From assembly GCA_965199725.1 (NCBI GenBank), contig OZ241321.1, positions 1,302,001 to 1,366,000 on the forward strand: a stretch of 64,000 nucleotides of DNA. Reading direction: 5' to 3'. Source of the DNA: G965199725 sp965199725 (lineage in GTDB: Bacteria; Pseudomonadota; Gammaproteobacteria; Nitrosococcales; Methylophagaceae). The position numbers and the translations under genes were made by a program. Of the stretch, positions 17,856 through 27,625 are shown piece by piece. The notes below the pieces were generated by a model that was not told the origin of the DNA, did no database searches, and saw only the letters and a program-made list of their open reading frames with translations. How positions within the stretch are numbered: position 1 is the stretch's first letter; each line of letters begins with the position of its first letter.

Positions 17856-18515
17856 ATGAATCTGATTAGCGTCATTTTTGTTAATGCTGCTGGCGCCCTG
17901 TTATTATTTTTTAGTCTAAATTTGTCTGCTGATGATTTGCCTTGGTATCACGTTGAGATTATCGTATTTGAGCAATTAACCAGCACAACTGATGAAAGAT
18001 GGTCAGCAGGAGCAGCTTATAAAGTACCATCATCAATATTAACACCACAGAGTAAGACATTATTAATAAGACCATCTGAGGAATTAGCACTGCGAGCTAC
18101 TACCTCCCGTTTACAACGTTCATCGGCTTATAGGGTGCATTACCATGATGCCTGGCAGCAGGCAGCTATTATAAAACGTGATGCCAAAGCAGTTAAAGTG
18201 TCTAGCGATAATGGCCTCGTTAATGGTTATATTAAACTATACCGATCAACTTATCTGCATGTGACCATTGATTTATGGTTAAAGCAAAATTTATCAGTAA
18301 TGGATAATGATGACAATAATGGTATGAGTTACCCTAACCTGAATGAATCACGACGGATTAAAAAGGAAACACTCCATTTTTTTGATCATCCAAAAATGGG
18401 CGTATTATTAAAAATAATGCCAGTAGCGTTACCGCCGCTAACTTCACAGCAAGGAGATACTGTTAGTACAATAGATGATATATTGTTGCCAACCGTTTAT
18501 GATGTCAGTCAATAA
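17856..18515 (+). CDS. CsiV-like periplasmic protein
   Basis: N-terminal hydrophobic segment (residues 3-24) followed by DDLPWYHVEIIVFEQL. This is the signature opening of the CsiV family, described as peptidoglycan-binding proteins of gammaproteobacteria. The rest (219 aa) is predicted periplasmic and alternates short beta segments (VNGYIKLYRSTYLHVTIDLW). In Vibrio, CsiV acts in D-amino-acid sensing and virulence; whether this one does is unknown. It is followed by trhO on the same strand. Start ATG chosen by the signal peptide. Confidence 0.75.
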   Translation: MNLISVIFVNAAGALLLFFSLNLSADDLPWYHVEIIVFEQLTSTTDERWSAGAAYKVPSSILTPQSKTLLIRPSEELALRATTSRLQRSSAYRVHYHDAWQQAAIIKRDAKAVKVSSDNGLVNGYIKLYRSTYLHVTIDLWLKQNLSVMDNDDNNGMSYPNLNESRRIKKETLHFFDHPKMGVLLKIMPVALPPLTSQQGDTVSTIDDILLPTVYDVSQ

Positions 18516-18629
18516 CTAACTTTCGCTTAAGCTGCGCGATAAAGCATTGATTGTTTGGCATTATATGTATTTACACAGATAGCGCACGCTATAAAAATAG
18601 CCGTTGTCGTTTATAAAGGAAAAATACCA

Positions 18630-19607
18630 ATGTCACAAATTGTCGTCTGTGCCATGTATAAGTTTGTAGCATTGGATAATTATCGTGCATTACGGCAGCC
18701 ATTGCTTGATTTTATGCACAAACATTATATCTACGGCACATTATTACTTGCCAACGAAGGTATTAATGGTACTGTAGCAGGAGCGCGTTCAAATATTGAT
18801 GCGCTATTATCCCGTTTGCGCAGTGATCCACGACTGGCAACATTAAGCTATAAGCAATCCTTTGCTGATACTATGCCCTTTCTGCGTTCGCGGATCAAAC
18901 TAAAAAAAGAAATTATAACAATGGGGGTAACAGGGATTGATCCTGAAGGTAGCGCTGGTGCATATGTAAAACCAGAAGACTGGAATGCCCTTATTAGTGA
19001 TCCTGACGTTCTATTAATAGATACCCGTAATGATTATGAAGTACAGGTGGGTACATTTCAATATGCGGTCAATCCGCTTACACGCTCGTTCCGTGACTTT
19101 CCCTACTATATTAATCAGCATCTTGATCCAAAAAAACATAAAAAGGTAGCTATGTATTGTACTGGCGGTATCCGCTGTGAAAAATCGACTGCCTATATGA
19201 AAGCACAGGGTTTTGCTGAGGTGTACCATCTTGAAGGTGGCGTTTTGCAATACTTGCATGATATCCCAGCAAGTGACAGTTTATGGCGCGGTGAATGTTT
19301 TGTCTTTGATGGGCGAGTGACTGTCAACCATCAGCTACAAAAAGGGCAGTATGACCAGTGCTATGCCTGTCGAATGCCGATCAAAGGCGATGATAAAAAC
19401 AGCGAGCATTATCAACCTGGCGTTAGTTGCCCACATTGTATTAACAAAACAACCCTTGGGCAAAAAGCCAAGTTTGCCGAAAGACAAAAACAAGTGCAAC
19501 TGGCAAAACAGCGGGGTGAGTTACATATAGGTGCCAATTCTGGCAGCACAATAACCAACAACCCTGTTTGGCGACAGGGTTACCATGATGTGGATTACTT
19601 CGTGTGA
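18630..19607 (+). CDS. trhO: tRNA uridine(34) hydroxylase (rhodanese-like) TrhO
   Basis: Oxygen-dependent tRNA U34 hydroxylation enzyme (formerly YceA). The N-terminal acylphosphatase-like domain contains LLLANEGINGTVAG. The rhodanese domain starts DVLLIDTRNDYEVQVGTF and carries the active-site loop MYCTGGIRCEKSTAYM, followed by a Cys-rich tail (CYACRMPI and CPHCIN) typical of the family. The ATG at 18630 has AAAGGA upstream and begins MSQIVVCAMYKF; the open frame extends 75 bases further but those residues are not family-like. The last codons overlap ggt. Confidence 0.93.
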   Translation: MSQIVVCAMYKFVALDNYRALRQPLLDFMHKHYIYGTLLLANEGINGTVAGARSNIDALLSRLRSDPRLATLSYKQSFADTMPFLRSRIKLKKEIITMGVTGIDPEGSAGAYVKPEDWNALISDPDVLLIDTRNDYEVQVGTFQYAVNPLTRSFRDFPYYINQHLDPKKHKKVAMYCTGGIRCEKSTAYMKAQGFAEVYHLEGGVLQYLHDIPASDSLWRGECFVFDGRVTVNHQLQKGQYDQCYACRMPIKGDDKNSEHYQPGVSCPHCINKTTLGQKAKFAERQKQVQLAKQRGELHIGANSGSTITNNPVWRQGYHDVDYFV

Positions 19608-21298
19608 TGACATTGTCACTGCGTCTGATTTTTTTATTGTGTTGCTTGTTTATCATCACACCAACGGCAGCAACACCAAAATCACCTAATGCAGCAATTG
19701 CCACCGCTCACCCTCTGGCAACTAAAGCTGGATTTGCCATACTAGAGCAAGGCGGTAATGCTTTTGATGCTGCTGTTGCTATCAGCACTGTATTAGCTGT
19801 AGTTGAACCAGCAAGTTCTGGTTTGGGCGGCGGCGGTTTCTGGTTATTGCACCGTGCCAGTGATGGTGCCAATATCATGATTGATGGTCGGGAAACTGCC
19901 CCTGGTGCTGCGTATGCTGATATGTACCTTGACAGCAACGGCAAAGCAAGTAGAACATTATCACTTGATGGTCCTTTGGCCGCTGGTATACCGGGTGTGC
20001 CTGCTGCACTTGATCATCTCAGCAAGCACTACGGTGTTTTGAGTTTGCCACAAACATTGGCACCTGCGATCCATTACGCTAAAAACGGCTTTAGAGTATC
20101 AGAGCGCTATCAGCAATTAGCTGGTCTACGCCTACAGGCATTAAAAAATTCACTTGAAAGTAACAGAATATTATTGTTTGATGGCACTATACCAAAAATT
20201 GACACAATTATCAGGCAGCACGATTTAGCATATACACTGGAAAATATTGCCAACTATGGGCGCGCTGGGTTTTATCAGGGTGATGTTGCTGAAAAGCTGG
20301 TGATGGCTGTAACAGCTAGCGGAGGAATCTGGACATTAGCTGATTTAAAAAATTATCAAGTAAAGGAAAAACAACCTGTAACCGGCACTTACGCCGGTTA
20401 TAACATCACCTCAGCAGCGCTACCTTCATCGGGAGGCATTGTGCTTATGTCAATGCTTAATCAGCTTGAGCAGCTACCTGTAGCAACATTATCTTCTGAG
20501 CAAAAAAGACATATCTTAGTTGAGGTTATGCGCCGTGCTTATTTTGATCGTCGCCTGCTGGGTGATGATGATTTTGTCTCTGTGCCAAGCGAAAAATTAC
20601 TATCAAAGCCTTATGCCAAAAAACTTGTTAGCAACATTGACTGGCGGCGTTTCAGTATCGCTGACAGTGACGATGATATCCCTGCTCTTAATGGCGAAGG
20701 GGAAAATACTACTCACTTCTCTGTTATTGACCAATATGGTAACCGAGTTGCTGCTACGTTAAGCATTAACTATCCCTTTGGTTCTGGCTTTATTGCGCAA
20801 GGTACAGGCGTTATATTGAACGATGAAATGGATGATTTCTCAACAGGTGAAGGTATCGCTAATGTGTATGGACTTATTGGTAGCAAGGCAAATGCCATTG
20901 AAGCTTATAAGCGACCGCTATCAAGTATGACGCCTACATTTATTGACAACGATGACAGGTTAATGATTATTGGTACACCGGGTGGTAGTAGAATTATTAC
21001 GATGGTGCTGTTGGGTATTTTAGACTTTATTGCTGGCAAAAAAGCAACTACTATTGTTGCTGCACCGAGATTTCATCATCAATACGTTCCTAATCAGGTG
21101 CAAGTTGAGTCTACAGGATTTTCTGACCGGCAATTGACCGATCTTACGAAACGCGGACATAGTGTTAAACAACTGAATCGTCAGTACGGTAATATGCAGA
21201 TCATAATTTATAATAAACGTAACGGACAACTTACCGCAGCCAGCGATCCACGCGGTGAGGGCTTAAGTCTTGTACAGCATGTTAGTCAAGCTGATTGA
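19607..21298 (+). CDS. ggt: Gamma-glutamyltransferase
   Basis: Periplasmic enzyme that cleaves gamma-glutamyl bonds of glutathione and transfers or hydrolyses the glutamyl group. A signal peptide (LSLRLIFLLCCLFIITPTAA) is followed by HPLATKAGFAILEQGGNAFD and the substrate loop GRETAPGAA. Autoprocessing Thr lies in ENTTHFSVID, and PLSSMTPTF and GTPGGSR belong to the small subunit. Length about 563 aa. The ATG overlaps the trhO stop (GTGATGA), so the two are coupled. Confidence 0.94.
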   Translation: MTLSLRLIFLLCCLFIITPTAATPKSPNAAIATAHPLATKAGFAILEQGGNAFDAAVAISTVLAVVEPASSGLGGGGFWLLHRASDGANIMIDGRETAPGAAYADMYLDSNGKASRTLSLDGPLAAGIPGVPAALDHLSKHYGVLSLPQTLAPAIHYAKNGFRVSERYQQLAGLRLQALKNSLESNRILLFDGTIPKIDTIIRQHDLAYTLENIANYGRAGFYQGDVAEKLVMAVTASGGIWTLADLKNYQVKEKQPVTGTYAGYNITSAALPSSGGIVLMSMLNQLEQLPVATLSSEQKRHILVEVMRRAYFDRRLLGDDDFVSVPSEKLLSKPYAKKLVSNIDWRRFSIADSDDDIPALNGEGENTTHFSVIDQYGNRVAATLSINYPFGSGFIAQGTGVILNDEMDDFSTGEGIANVYGLIGSKANAIEAYKRPLSSMTPTFIDNDDRLMIIGTPGGSRIITMVLLGILDFIAGKKATTIVAAPRFHHQYVPNQVQVESTGFSDRQLTDLTKRGHSVKQLNRQYGNMQIIIYNKRNGQLTAASDPRGEGLSLVQHVSQAD

Positions 21299-21760
21299 TA
21301 GTTGTCACTGCCTTTTGGTTTTGCAGTCTTTGATGCTGATCGATCATCAATCTTAGTTAATTGCCAATAATTAGCAATTGACTATTATTGATAATTATAT
21401 TGGGATTGCATCCACTTTTTATGGATGAATATCAGCCCCGTCACTTAATGCTAAAAAGTGATACTTTAATAACCATTATTACTACTTAAGAAGGTGATAG
21501 CTATGCTCAAAAAATATGTGCATTAGTGTTGATGACAATAGTGTTAAATTAATAAGCCAATGAGTTTTTGGGTACAGAATATTGGCAAACCGTAACCACG
21601 CAAGTGTAAAAATAGGATGGTACCAGATAACTAGCCTATGTTAGATTATGATTATGGTAAAACAATGTAAGAAAAGCTGGCAAATGGCTAGAAAAAGTAG
21701 ACCCCAGAACAGTGGGCGCTATCAGTGAATATATATCTTGGCTCGCAGAGGAGAGAAATT
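21299..21760. other. Gene-poor region carrying a fragment of the MFS gene
   Basis: No intact gene. The segment 21676-21723 matches 27869-27916 inside the OFA transporter gene at 47 of 48 bases. A further 10 identical bases (21734-21743, TATCTTGGCT) match 27989-27998, as if an internal part was lost. The reading frame is not kept. The remainder shows only short AT-rich repeats (for example around 21355-21400). Confidence 0.7.
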
Positions 21761-22517
21761 ATGAAAGCCATTTTATTGGCAGCAACAGGGGGAAGATCGT
21801 TAGAACACGGTTTTCCAATTTTTTCAAATAAGCCTAAATGTTTATATTCATTTTGTGGACAAATTCAATTGGAACGAATTATCAAACAGTTGTTTGAAGT
21901 AGGGTTTAAAGAAGGGGATATCGAGATTGTAGCAGGGTTTCGCTATCTAAAAATTATTGATTTCTTAAAAAAGAAAGATTGGAATATAAAGGTAAAAATT
22001 AACGAAAACTGGAAAAAATCAGCATCGTATACTTTACTGAAAGCTATAGAAAACATTCAAGAGAATTGTTTATTGATTACTGCAGATGAGTTAAAAAAAC
22101 AGAATTTTATGCTCTAATGAGAGCCCATAAGAGCAAAATATTTATCCGTGGCAGTGAGGCTAAAATTTTAAAAAAACATATACCACTATTTAAAGAAGTT
22201 GTTCAAAAATATATGTATAAAAAACGATTACAGGTACATATCTCAATTCTAAAAGGATTGTAACTGGTAACACACAAACAGGTGTTGGTTTAGCTCTTAT
22301 TTTGCTTGAGGTCTCATATGCAATAACTGATTATAAAGAGATAGAGATAGATGTGCATGGTGAAGAATCTGGTTGCTGGATAGATGATCTAGACAGTTTT
22401 TATGATACAGATGAATACAAAAATATGAATATTATTTTGAAATGGCTCCACATATCCATTAGTCAAATTTACCGAGTAATTCGTTTCGTTACTACTGGTC
22501 TGAATGCAAAAGCATGA
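21761..22517 (+). pseudogene. NTP-transferase (sugar/choline nucleotidyltransferase-like) pseudogene
   Basis: From ATG 21761, with GAGGAGAG ahead, the frame reads MKAILLAATGGRSLEHGF, KPKCLYSFCGQIQLERII and later LLITADE. This resembles the Rossmann N-terminus of nucleotidyltransferases (LAAG.G.R and KP.L). The frame stops at 22117. A shifted frame continues as EFYALMRAHKSKIFIRGSEA to TAA 22261-22263. A third piece from about 22280 gives EIDVHGEESGCWIDDLDSFY, like the C-terminal D(V/I)D.P.D region. At least two shifts are needed to join it. It sits in a decayed region and its exact substrate cannot be told. Confidence 0.65.
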
Positions 22518-22598
22518 ATATTTTTTTGAAAGACTTCAAATATTTAACATATCCGTTTCGTCGTATATATTTTTGTTCAAAAAATCTATGTCACATTG

Positions 22599-22745
22599 AT
22601 GAGTTATTTGATATCCAGAAAGTTTTTTTATGGCCTATTGTTAATTTGTGCATTAAGTAAAATGTGCTATGCAAAAACAAATATAACCATCATTAACGAT
22701 ATTGAGATTTTTGGTATTAAGCAATGTGTAGTTAATCAAATATAA
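22599..22745 (+). CDS. Possible small secreted protein
   Basis: A 48-codon frame starting MSYLISRKFFYGLLLICALS, then KMCYAKTNITIINDIEIFGI. The hydrophobic stretch ending CYA looks like a signal peptide with cleavage at AxA-like CYA/K. No clear ribosome site precedes it and it lies in a degenerating region. It could be the surviving end of a lost gene or chance. Confidence 0.25.
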   Translation: MSYLISRKFFYGLLLICALSKMCYAKTNITIINDIEIFGIKQCVVNQI

Positions 22746-22936
22746 CAGTATTCCCAAAGAGTATATTGCGTGTTCTTAAACTTAAAGAATAGACAGAGCT
22801 ACCAATTACACCTCGCATGTTACTGGTAGGCCTTAAGAATTTGCTTTAGGTGTCAGCTCGTATATTTTTAAGGAAAACATTGGTGTGGCTATTATTTAGC
22901 TATGGCAAAAATCTTGATATGATGTAATTTGCCTTG

Positions 22937-23152
22937 CTAAAAAATAGGCGTATCATAGTGAGTAAGTCCCTGCGGTGTTTGATAGTAGCGATTAGTTTCT
23001 TGATCTATAAGCATATTGCAAAGGAACTGAATAAATAGTGGGCGTGCAGACTTGTCTTGGATGAGTAGCCCGAAGCTGTAATGATGTTCCGACTTGAACC
23101 AACGGTTCAAGAACACCGTCCACGTCGGCATTGCGGGGCATTTTCTACGAGT
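22937..23152 (-). pseudogene. Unrecognised protein remnant
   Basis: On the minus strand the frame ending at 22937 reads RKCPAMPTWTVFLNRWF, then SEHHYSFGLLIQDKSARPLF and QTPQGLTHYDTPIF. The composition is that of a real protein tail, not a shadow of another gene. No credible start with a ribosome site is present, and the open part is only about 70 codons. I cannot name the family. Most likely it is the C-terminal remnant of a decayed gene. Confidence 0.35.
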
Positions 23153-23275
23153 TAGTGTGTATTAAAGAACAATGTCAGTAATGTGTATCTGGTATTCTCA
23201 TCACGTTTATATCTCCGTGTCAGGCATGACTTAAAAACGATCTGTAAATGACTATATAATAATCTTAAAGTGTAT

Positions 23276-23352
23276 GCGCCCGTAGCTCATTTGGATAGAG
23301 CATCGGCCTTCTAAGCCGAGGGTAACAGGTTCGAATCCTGTCGGGCGTGCCA
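23276..23352 (+). tRNA. tRNA-Arg (anticodon TCT)
   Basis: A 77-nt cloverleaf: acceptor GCGCCCG pairing with CGGGCGT (one G-U pair), D-arm with TAGCTCATTTGGATAGAGC, anticodon stem TCGGC/GCCGA around loop CTTCTAA, T-arm GGTTCGAATCC, and encoded CCA at 23350-23352. The anticodon TCT reads AGA. It lies 40 bp upstream of parE. Confidence 0.97.
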
Positions 23353-23391
23353 TACGAATAACTGCGAGCATGTTGGTGCATTCTATATAAA

Positions 23392-25293
23392 ATGATTAAT
23401 GAATATAACGCAGCGGCGATAGAAGTATTAACTGGGCTTGAGCCAGTACAAAAACGCCCTGGTATGTATACTGATACCACTAGGCCAAACCATTTAGCAC
23501 AAGAAGTCATTGATAACAGCATTGATGAGGCGGTAGCTGGCTATGCTACTAGTGTACAGGTCATTTTACATCCGGATAACTCGTTAGAGGTGATTGATGA
23601 TGGCCGCGGTATGCCAGTTGATATTCATCCGGAAGAGGGCGTACCTGGGGTTGAAGTTATTCTGACTCGTTTGCACGCAGGCGGAAAGTTTTCTAATAAA
23701 AACTACCGTTTTTCAGGCGGATTACATGGCGTGGGTGTTGCAGTTGTTAACGCACTGTCATCGCGATTGGAAGTGAACATTCGTCGTGATACCAAAGAAT
23801 ACGCTATTACCTTTGAGCATGGTGTCAGGACTACAGAGCTATTAGAAATTGGCGTTGTTGGTAAGCGTAATACTGGTACAACAGTGCGTTTTTGGCCTGA
23901 TAAAGCTTATTTTGATTCTGACCATTTTTTAGTATCTCGTTTGCATCATTTATTAAGGGCAAAAGCAGTGTTATGTCCTGGCCTAGTGGTTACCTTTACT
24001 GATTTTTCAGGTGATGAAAAAAGCGAAGATCGTTGGTGCTATAGCGGTGGTTTAAGTAGTTATGTAGATGCCATCATGACAGGCGTGCCTTGCGTACCGA
24101 CAACACCATTTGTTAGTCATATTGAAAGTGAGGATAAGCAGGTTAATTATGCATTGGTGTGGCAGCAGGAAAGTGGCGAGGTGCTGGCTGAGAGTTATGT
24201 GAATTTAATCCCAACGCCACAAGGGGGTACGCATGTGAATGGTTTGCGTACGGGTTTGCTGGATGCGTTAAAAGAGTTTTGCGAATTTCGTAGTTTATTG
24301 CCACGTGGTGTTAAGTTAACGGCCGAAGATATCTGGGAACAATGTTGTTATGTCTTGTCAGTTAAATTGCAGGATCCGCAATTTTCTGGTCAAACAAAAG
24401 AGCGATTATCTTCCAGACACTGCGCAGGCTTTGTTGCTGGTGCGGTAAAGGATGCCTTTAGTTTATGGCTGAACCATCATGTTCTAGATGGCGAAAAAAT
24501 TGCCGAATTTGCTATTAGTAACGCACAGTCACGATTAAAACGAATTAAAAAGGTAGTGCGTAAGCGCGTGCATGCAGGGCCTACCTTACCTGGAAAATTG
24601 GCAGACTGTTCGTCACAGGATGTTTCCCGTACCGAATTATTTTTGGTGGAGGGTGATTCTGCTGGCGGCAGTGCCAAGCAGGGACGTGATCGTGAGTTTC
24701 AGGCTGTCATGCCACTACGAGGAAAGATATTAAATACATGGGAGGTTGATTCTGCCCAAGTGCTTGCCTCGCAGGAAGTGCATGATATTGCTATTGCCAT
24801 TGGTGTTGATCCATCTTCGGCAGATTTGTCAGGTTTGCGTTATGGCAAAATCTGTATTCTTGCTGATGCAGATTCAGATGGTGCCCATATTGCTACTTTA
24901 CTATGTGCTTTGTTTGTTCAGCATTTCAGGCCATTGGTTCTGGGTGGTCATATCTGTGTAGCCATGCCGCCACTTTATCGTATTGATGTTGGTAAACAGG
25001 TGTTTTATGCAATTGACGATGAAGAACGCGACACAATTATAGACCGTATAGAGCAAGGCAAGATAACTGGCAAGATCAGCATTCAGCGTTTTAAAGGGTT
25101 GGGAGAAATGAACCCTTTACAGCTGCGTGAAACAACAATGGCACCAGATACACGACGCTTGATTAGATTAACAATAGCCAATGATGACAGTGATACCATT
25201 ACTGTGATTGATAGACTACTGGCTAAAAAGCGTGCTGCGGATCGTAAGGTTTGGCTGGAGAATAATGGTGATCTCGCGGCGATAGTAAACTAA
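23392..25293 (+). CDS. parE: DNA topoisomerase IV subunit B
   Basis: ATPase subunit of topoisomerase IV, which decatenates daughter chromosomes. The GHKL ATPase has EVIDNSIDEAVAGYA, VIDDGRGMPVDIHPE and GGLHGVGVAVVNALS. The TOPRIM domain has LFLVEGDSAGGSAKQGRDRE followed by FQAVMPLRGKILN, wording specific to ParE rather than GyrB, and DADSDGAHI. Length of 633 aa is normal for ParE. parC follows 16 bp downstream. Confidence 0.97.
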   Translation: MINEYNAAAIEVLTGLEPVQKRPGMYTDTTRPNHLAQEVIDNSIDEAVAGYATSVQVILHPDNSLEVIDDGRGMPVDIHPEEGVPGVEVILTRLHAGGKFSNKNYRFSGGLHGVGVAVVNALSSRLEVNIRRDTKEYAITFEHGVRTTELLEIGVVGKRNTGTTVRFWPDKAYFDSDHFLVSRLHHLLRAKAVLCPGLVVTFTDFSGDEKSEDRWCYSGGLSSYVDAIMTGVPCVPTTPFVSHIESEDKQVNYALVWQQESGEVLAESYVNLIPTPQGGTHVNGLRTGLLDALKEFCEFRSLLPRGVKLTAEDIWEQCCYVLSVKLQDPQFSGQTKERLSSRHCAGFVAGAVKDAFSLWLNHHVLDGEKIAEFAISNAQSRLKRIKKVVRKRVHAGPTLPGKLADCSSQDVSRTELFLVEGDSAGGSAKQGRDREFQAVMPLRGKILNTWEVDSAQVLASQEVHDIAIAIGVDPSSADLSGLRYGKICILADADSDGAHIATLLCALFVQHFRPLVLGGHICVAMPPLYRIDVGKQVFYAIDDEERDTIIDRIEQGKITGKISIQRFKGLGEMNPLQLRETTMAPDTRRLIRLTIANDDSDTITVIDRLLAKKRAADRKVWLENNGDLAAIVN

Positions 25294-25309
25294 GGGTAAT
25301 GGATTTTTG

Positions 25310-27553
25310 ATGATGAGTCTATTAGTTAATGATTTAGAGCAATTGCCAGTGCACGACTTTGCCGAAAAAGCCTACTTGGATTACTCCATGTACGTTATTT
25401 TAGATCGGGCATTGCCGCATATTGGCGATGGACTAAAGCCGGTACAACGGCGTATTGTTTATGCCATGTCTGAACTGGGGCTAAATTCGGTATCTAAATA
25501 TAAAAAATCAGCACGTACGGTCGGTGATGTCTTAGGAAAATATCATCCGCATGGTGATTCGGCATGTTACGAAGCAATGGTTTTAATGGCACAACCTTTT
25601 TCATACCGCTATCCATTGGTGGACGGTCAGGGTAATTGGGGTTCAATTGATGACCCTAAGTCGTTTGCGGCAATGCGCTATACTGAATCAAAACTGACAG
25701 CTTATGCACAGACATTGTTGGCTGAACTGACCCAAGGCACGGTAAAGTGGGTTGCTAACTTTGATGGTACGATGGATGAGCCAGAGTTATTGCCTGCAAG
25801 GCTACCCAATATATTACTGAATGGCGGCAGTGGTATTGCTGTTGGCATGGCAACAGATATTCCACCTCATAATTTAGCGGAAGTCGTCAATGCCTGTTTA
25901 CGTTTGCTGAAAAAACCAACAACTAAATTAACAGCATTGCTGGATGATATTCAGGGACCAGACTTTCCAACAGGCGGTGAGATTGTATCTTCCAAGGAGG
26001 AGATGCTAAAAGCCTACGCCACTGGTCGCGGTAGTATTCGCCAACGCGCTCGTTACAGCGAAGAGGGCGGTAAAATTATCATTAGTGAGTTACCTTATCA
26101 GGTGTCTGGCGCTAAAGTCATTGAGCAAATTGCGACTCAAATGGCAGACAAAAAGCTGGCAATGGTAGCTGATATTCGTGATGAATCAGATCATGAATGC
26201 CCAGTCAGGTTGGTTATTGTGCCACGCTCAAATCGTGTTGATGTGGACGCATTGATGCTGCACCTGTTTGCTACAACAGATCTTGAACGTAGTCATCGTA
26301 TCAATATGAATATGATAGGGTTGGATAATAGACCGCAGGTTAAAAATTTGCGCGATTTATTACTGGAATGGCTTGATTATCGCATTGATACAGTCCGTTT
26401 ACGTTTACACCATCGTTTAAATAAAATCAATGATCGTCTACATGTATTGGAGGGATTACTGGTTGTTTATCTCAATATTGATGATGTCATTGCGATTATT
26501 CGATCGGAAGATGAGCCAAAAAAGATACTGATAGCCCGCTTTGATATCAGTGATCGCCAAGCCGAGGCAATTTTAGAGTTGAGGCTGCGTCATTTAGCAA
26601 AATTGGAAGAGACAAAAATACACGGCGAAGTAGCTGAGCTTACCAAAGAGCAAAAATCGTTAACACTATTGCTGGGCTCAGAAGCCAGATTAAGGACACT
26701 TATTCGTAAAGAGATGATTGCAGATGTGGAGAAATTCGGCAATGATCGCCGCTCTGAAATTGTAGATAAAAGCGCTGCTAAGGCATTAGATGACTACGAT
26801 CTGTTGCCATCTGAACCACTGACAATTATATTATCAGAAAGTGGTTGGGTGCGTGCGGCAAAAGGCCATGATATCAGCCCTGAAGCATTAAATTTCAGAA
26901 CTGGTGATCGCTATATGGCCTCTGTTAAGACGCGGAGCAACCAGTTGGTGATATTTTTGGATTCTACTGGGCGCAGTTACGCTGTTGTTGCACATACATT
27001 GCCATCAGCACGCAGCCAAGGTGAGCCATTAAGTGGGCGGTTTCAGTGTCCATCAGATGCCAGATTTGTTGCTTTGTTAGCTGGTGATCCAGATAAATTT
27101 GTCGTATTATCCAATACTGCAGGCTATGGTTTTATCACCAGACTGGGTAATATGCTGACTAAGAATAGATCTGGCAAATTGTTATTTAATATCCCTGATG
27201 GTGCGGATATTTTGCCGCCATTACTACTTGATAATAGCGCTGCTATTCATCTTGCTGTTGTTTCTAGTGATGGTCGGCTGTTGATATTTCCTGCAGGTGA
27301 TATGCCAGTATTAAACAAGGGCAAAGGGGCACGTTTGATTAATATCCCGCAGCCCCGCTTTATTGCAAAACAGGAAAGTTTGCGTGCAGTTATTACTGTC
27401 TCTGAACATGCAAGCATCATACTATATGCAGGAAAGCGGCATATTACCCTTAAGCCGTCAGATATTGCACATTATACCAGTGATAGAGGCAAGCGAGGAT
27501 ATAAACTCCCTAGGGGGTTACAGAAAGTAAGCAGGATGAAAGTGTTGGCGTAG
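25310..27553 (+). CDS. parC: DNA topoisomerase IV subunit A
   Basis: DNA-cleaving subunit of topoisomerase IV. The N-terminus LPVHDFAEKAYLDYSMYVIL is ParC-like. The quinolone-determining region reads YHPHGDSACYEAMVLMAQPF, and the catalytic Tyr is in AAMRYTESKL. The C-terminal beta-pinwheel is shorter than in GyrA, giving 747 aa. Two ATGs (25310 and 25313) follow an AAGGG site; TTG 25307 is less likely. Operon with parE. Confidence 0.97.
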   Translation: MMSLLVNDLEQLPVHDFAEKAYLDYSMYVILDRALPHIGDGLKPVQRRIVYAMSELGLNSVSKYKKSARTVGDVLGKYHPHGDSACYEAMVLMAQPFSYRYPLVDGQGNWGSIDDPKSFAAMRYTESKLTAYAQTLLAELTQGTVKWVANFDGTMDEPELLPARLPNILLNGGSGIAVGMATDIPPHNLAEVVNACLRLLKKPTTKLTALLDDIQGPDFPTGGEIVSSKEEMLKAYATGRGSIRQRARYSEEGGKIIISELPYQVSGAKVIEQIATQMADKKLAMVADIRDESDHECPVRLVIVPRSNRVDVDALMLHLFATTDLERSHRINMNMIGLDNRPQVKNLRDLLLEWLDYRIDTVRLRLHHRLNKINDRLHVLEGLLVVYLNIDDVIAIIRSEDEPKKILIARFDISDRQAEAILELRLRHLAKLEETKIHGEVAELTKEQKSLTLLLGSEARLRTLIRKEMIADVEKFGNDRRSEIVDKSAAKALDDYDLLPSEPLTIILSESGWVRAAKGHDISPEALNFRTGDRYMASVKTRSNQLVIFLDSTGRSYAVVAHTLPSARSQGEPLSGRFQCPSDARFVALLAGDPDKFVVLSNTAGYGFITRLGNMLTKNRSGKLLFNIPDGADILPPLLLDNSAAIHLAVVSSDGRLLIFPAGDMPVLNKGKGARLINIPQPRFIAKQESLRAVITVSEHASIILYAGKRHITLKPSDIAHYTSDRGKRGYKLPRGLQKVSRMKVLA

Positions 27554-27625
27554 ATTAGTGTGCTGCTAACGGATACCTGTTGGCAGGGCGTAAATTTTGG
27601 CATGACGTAATTTAAGGGGGGCATT

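Noticed and set aside
23265..23522. An 85-codon minus-strand frame over tRNA-Arg and the start of parE
   Set aside because: Antisense of a tRNA plus parE; no independent coding sign.
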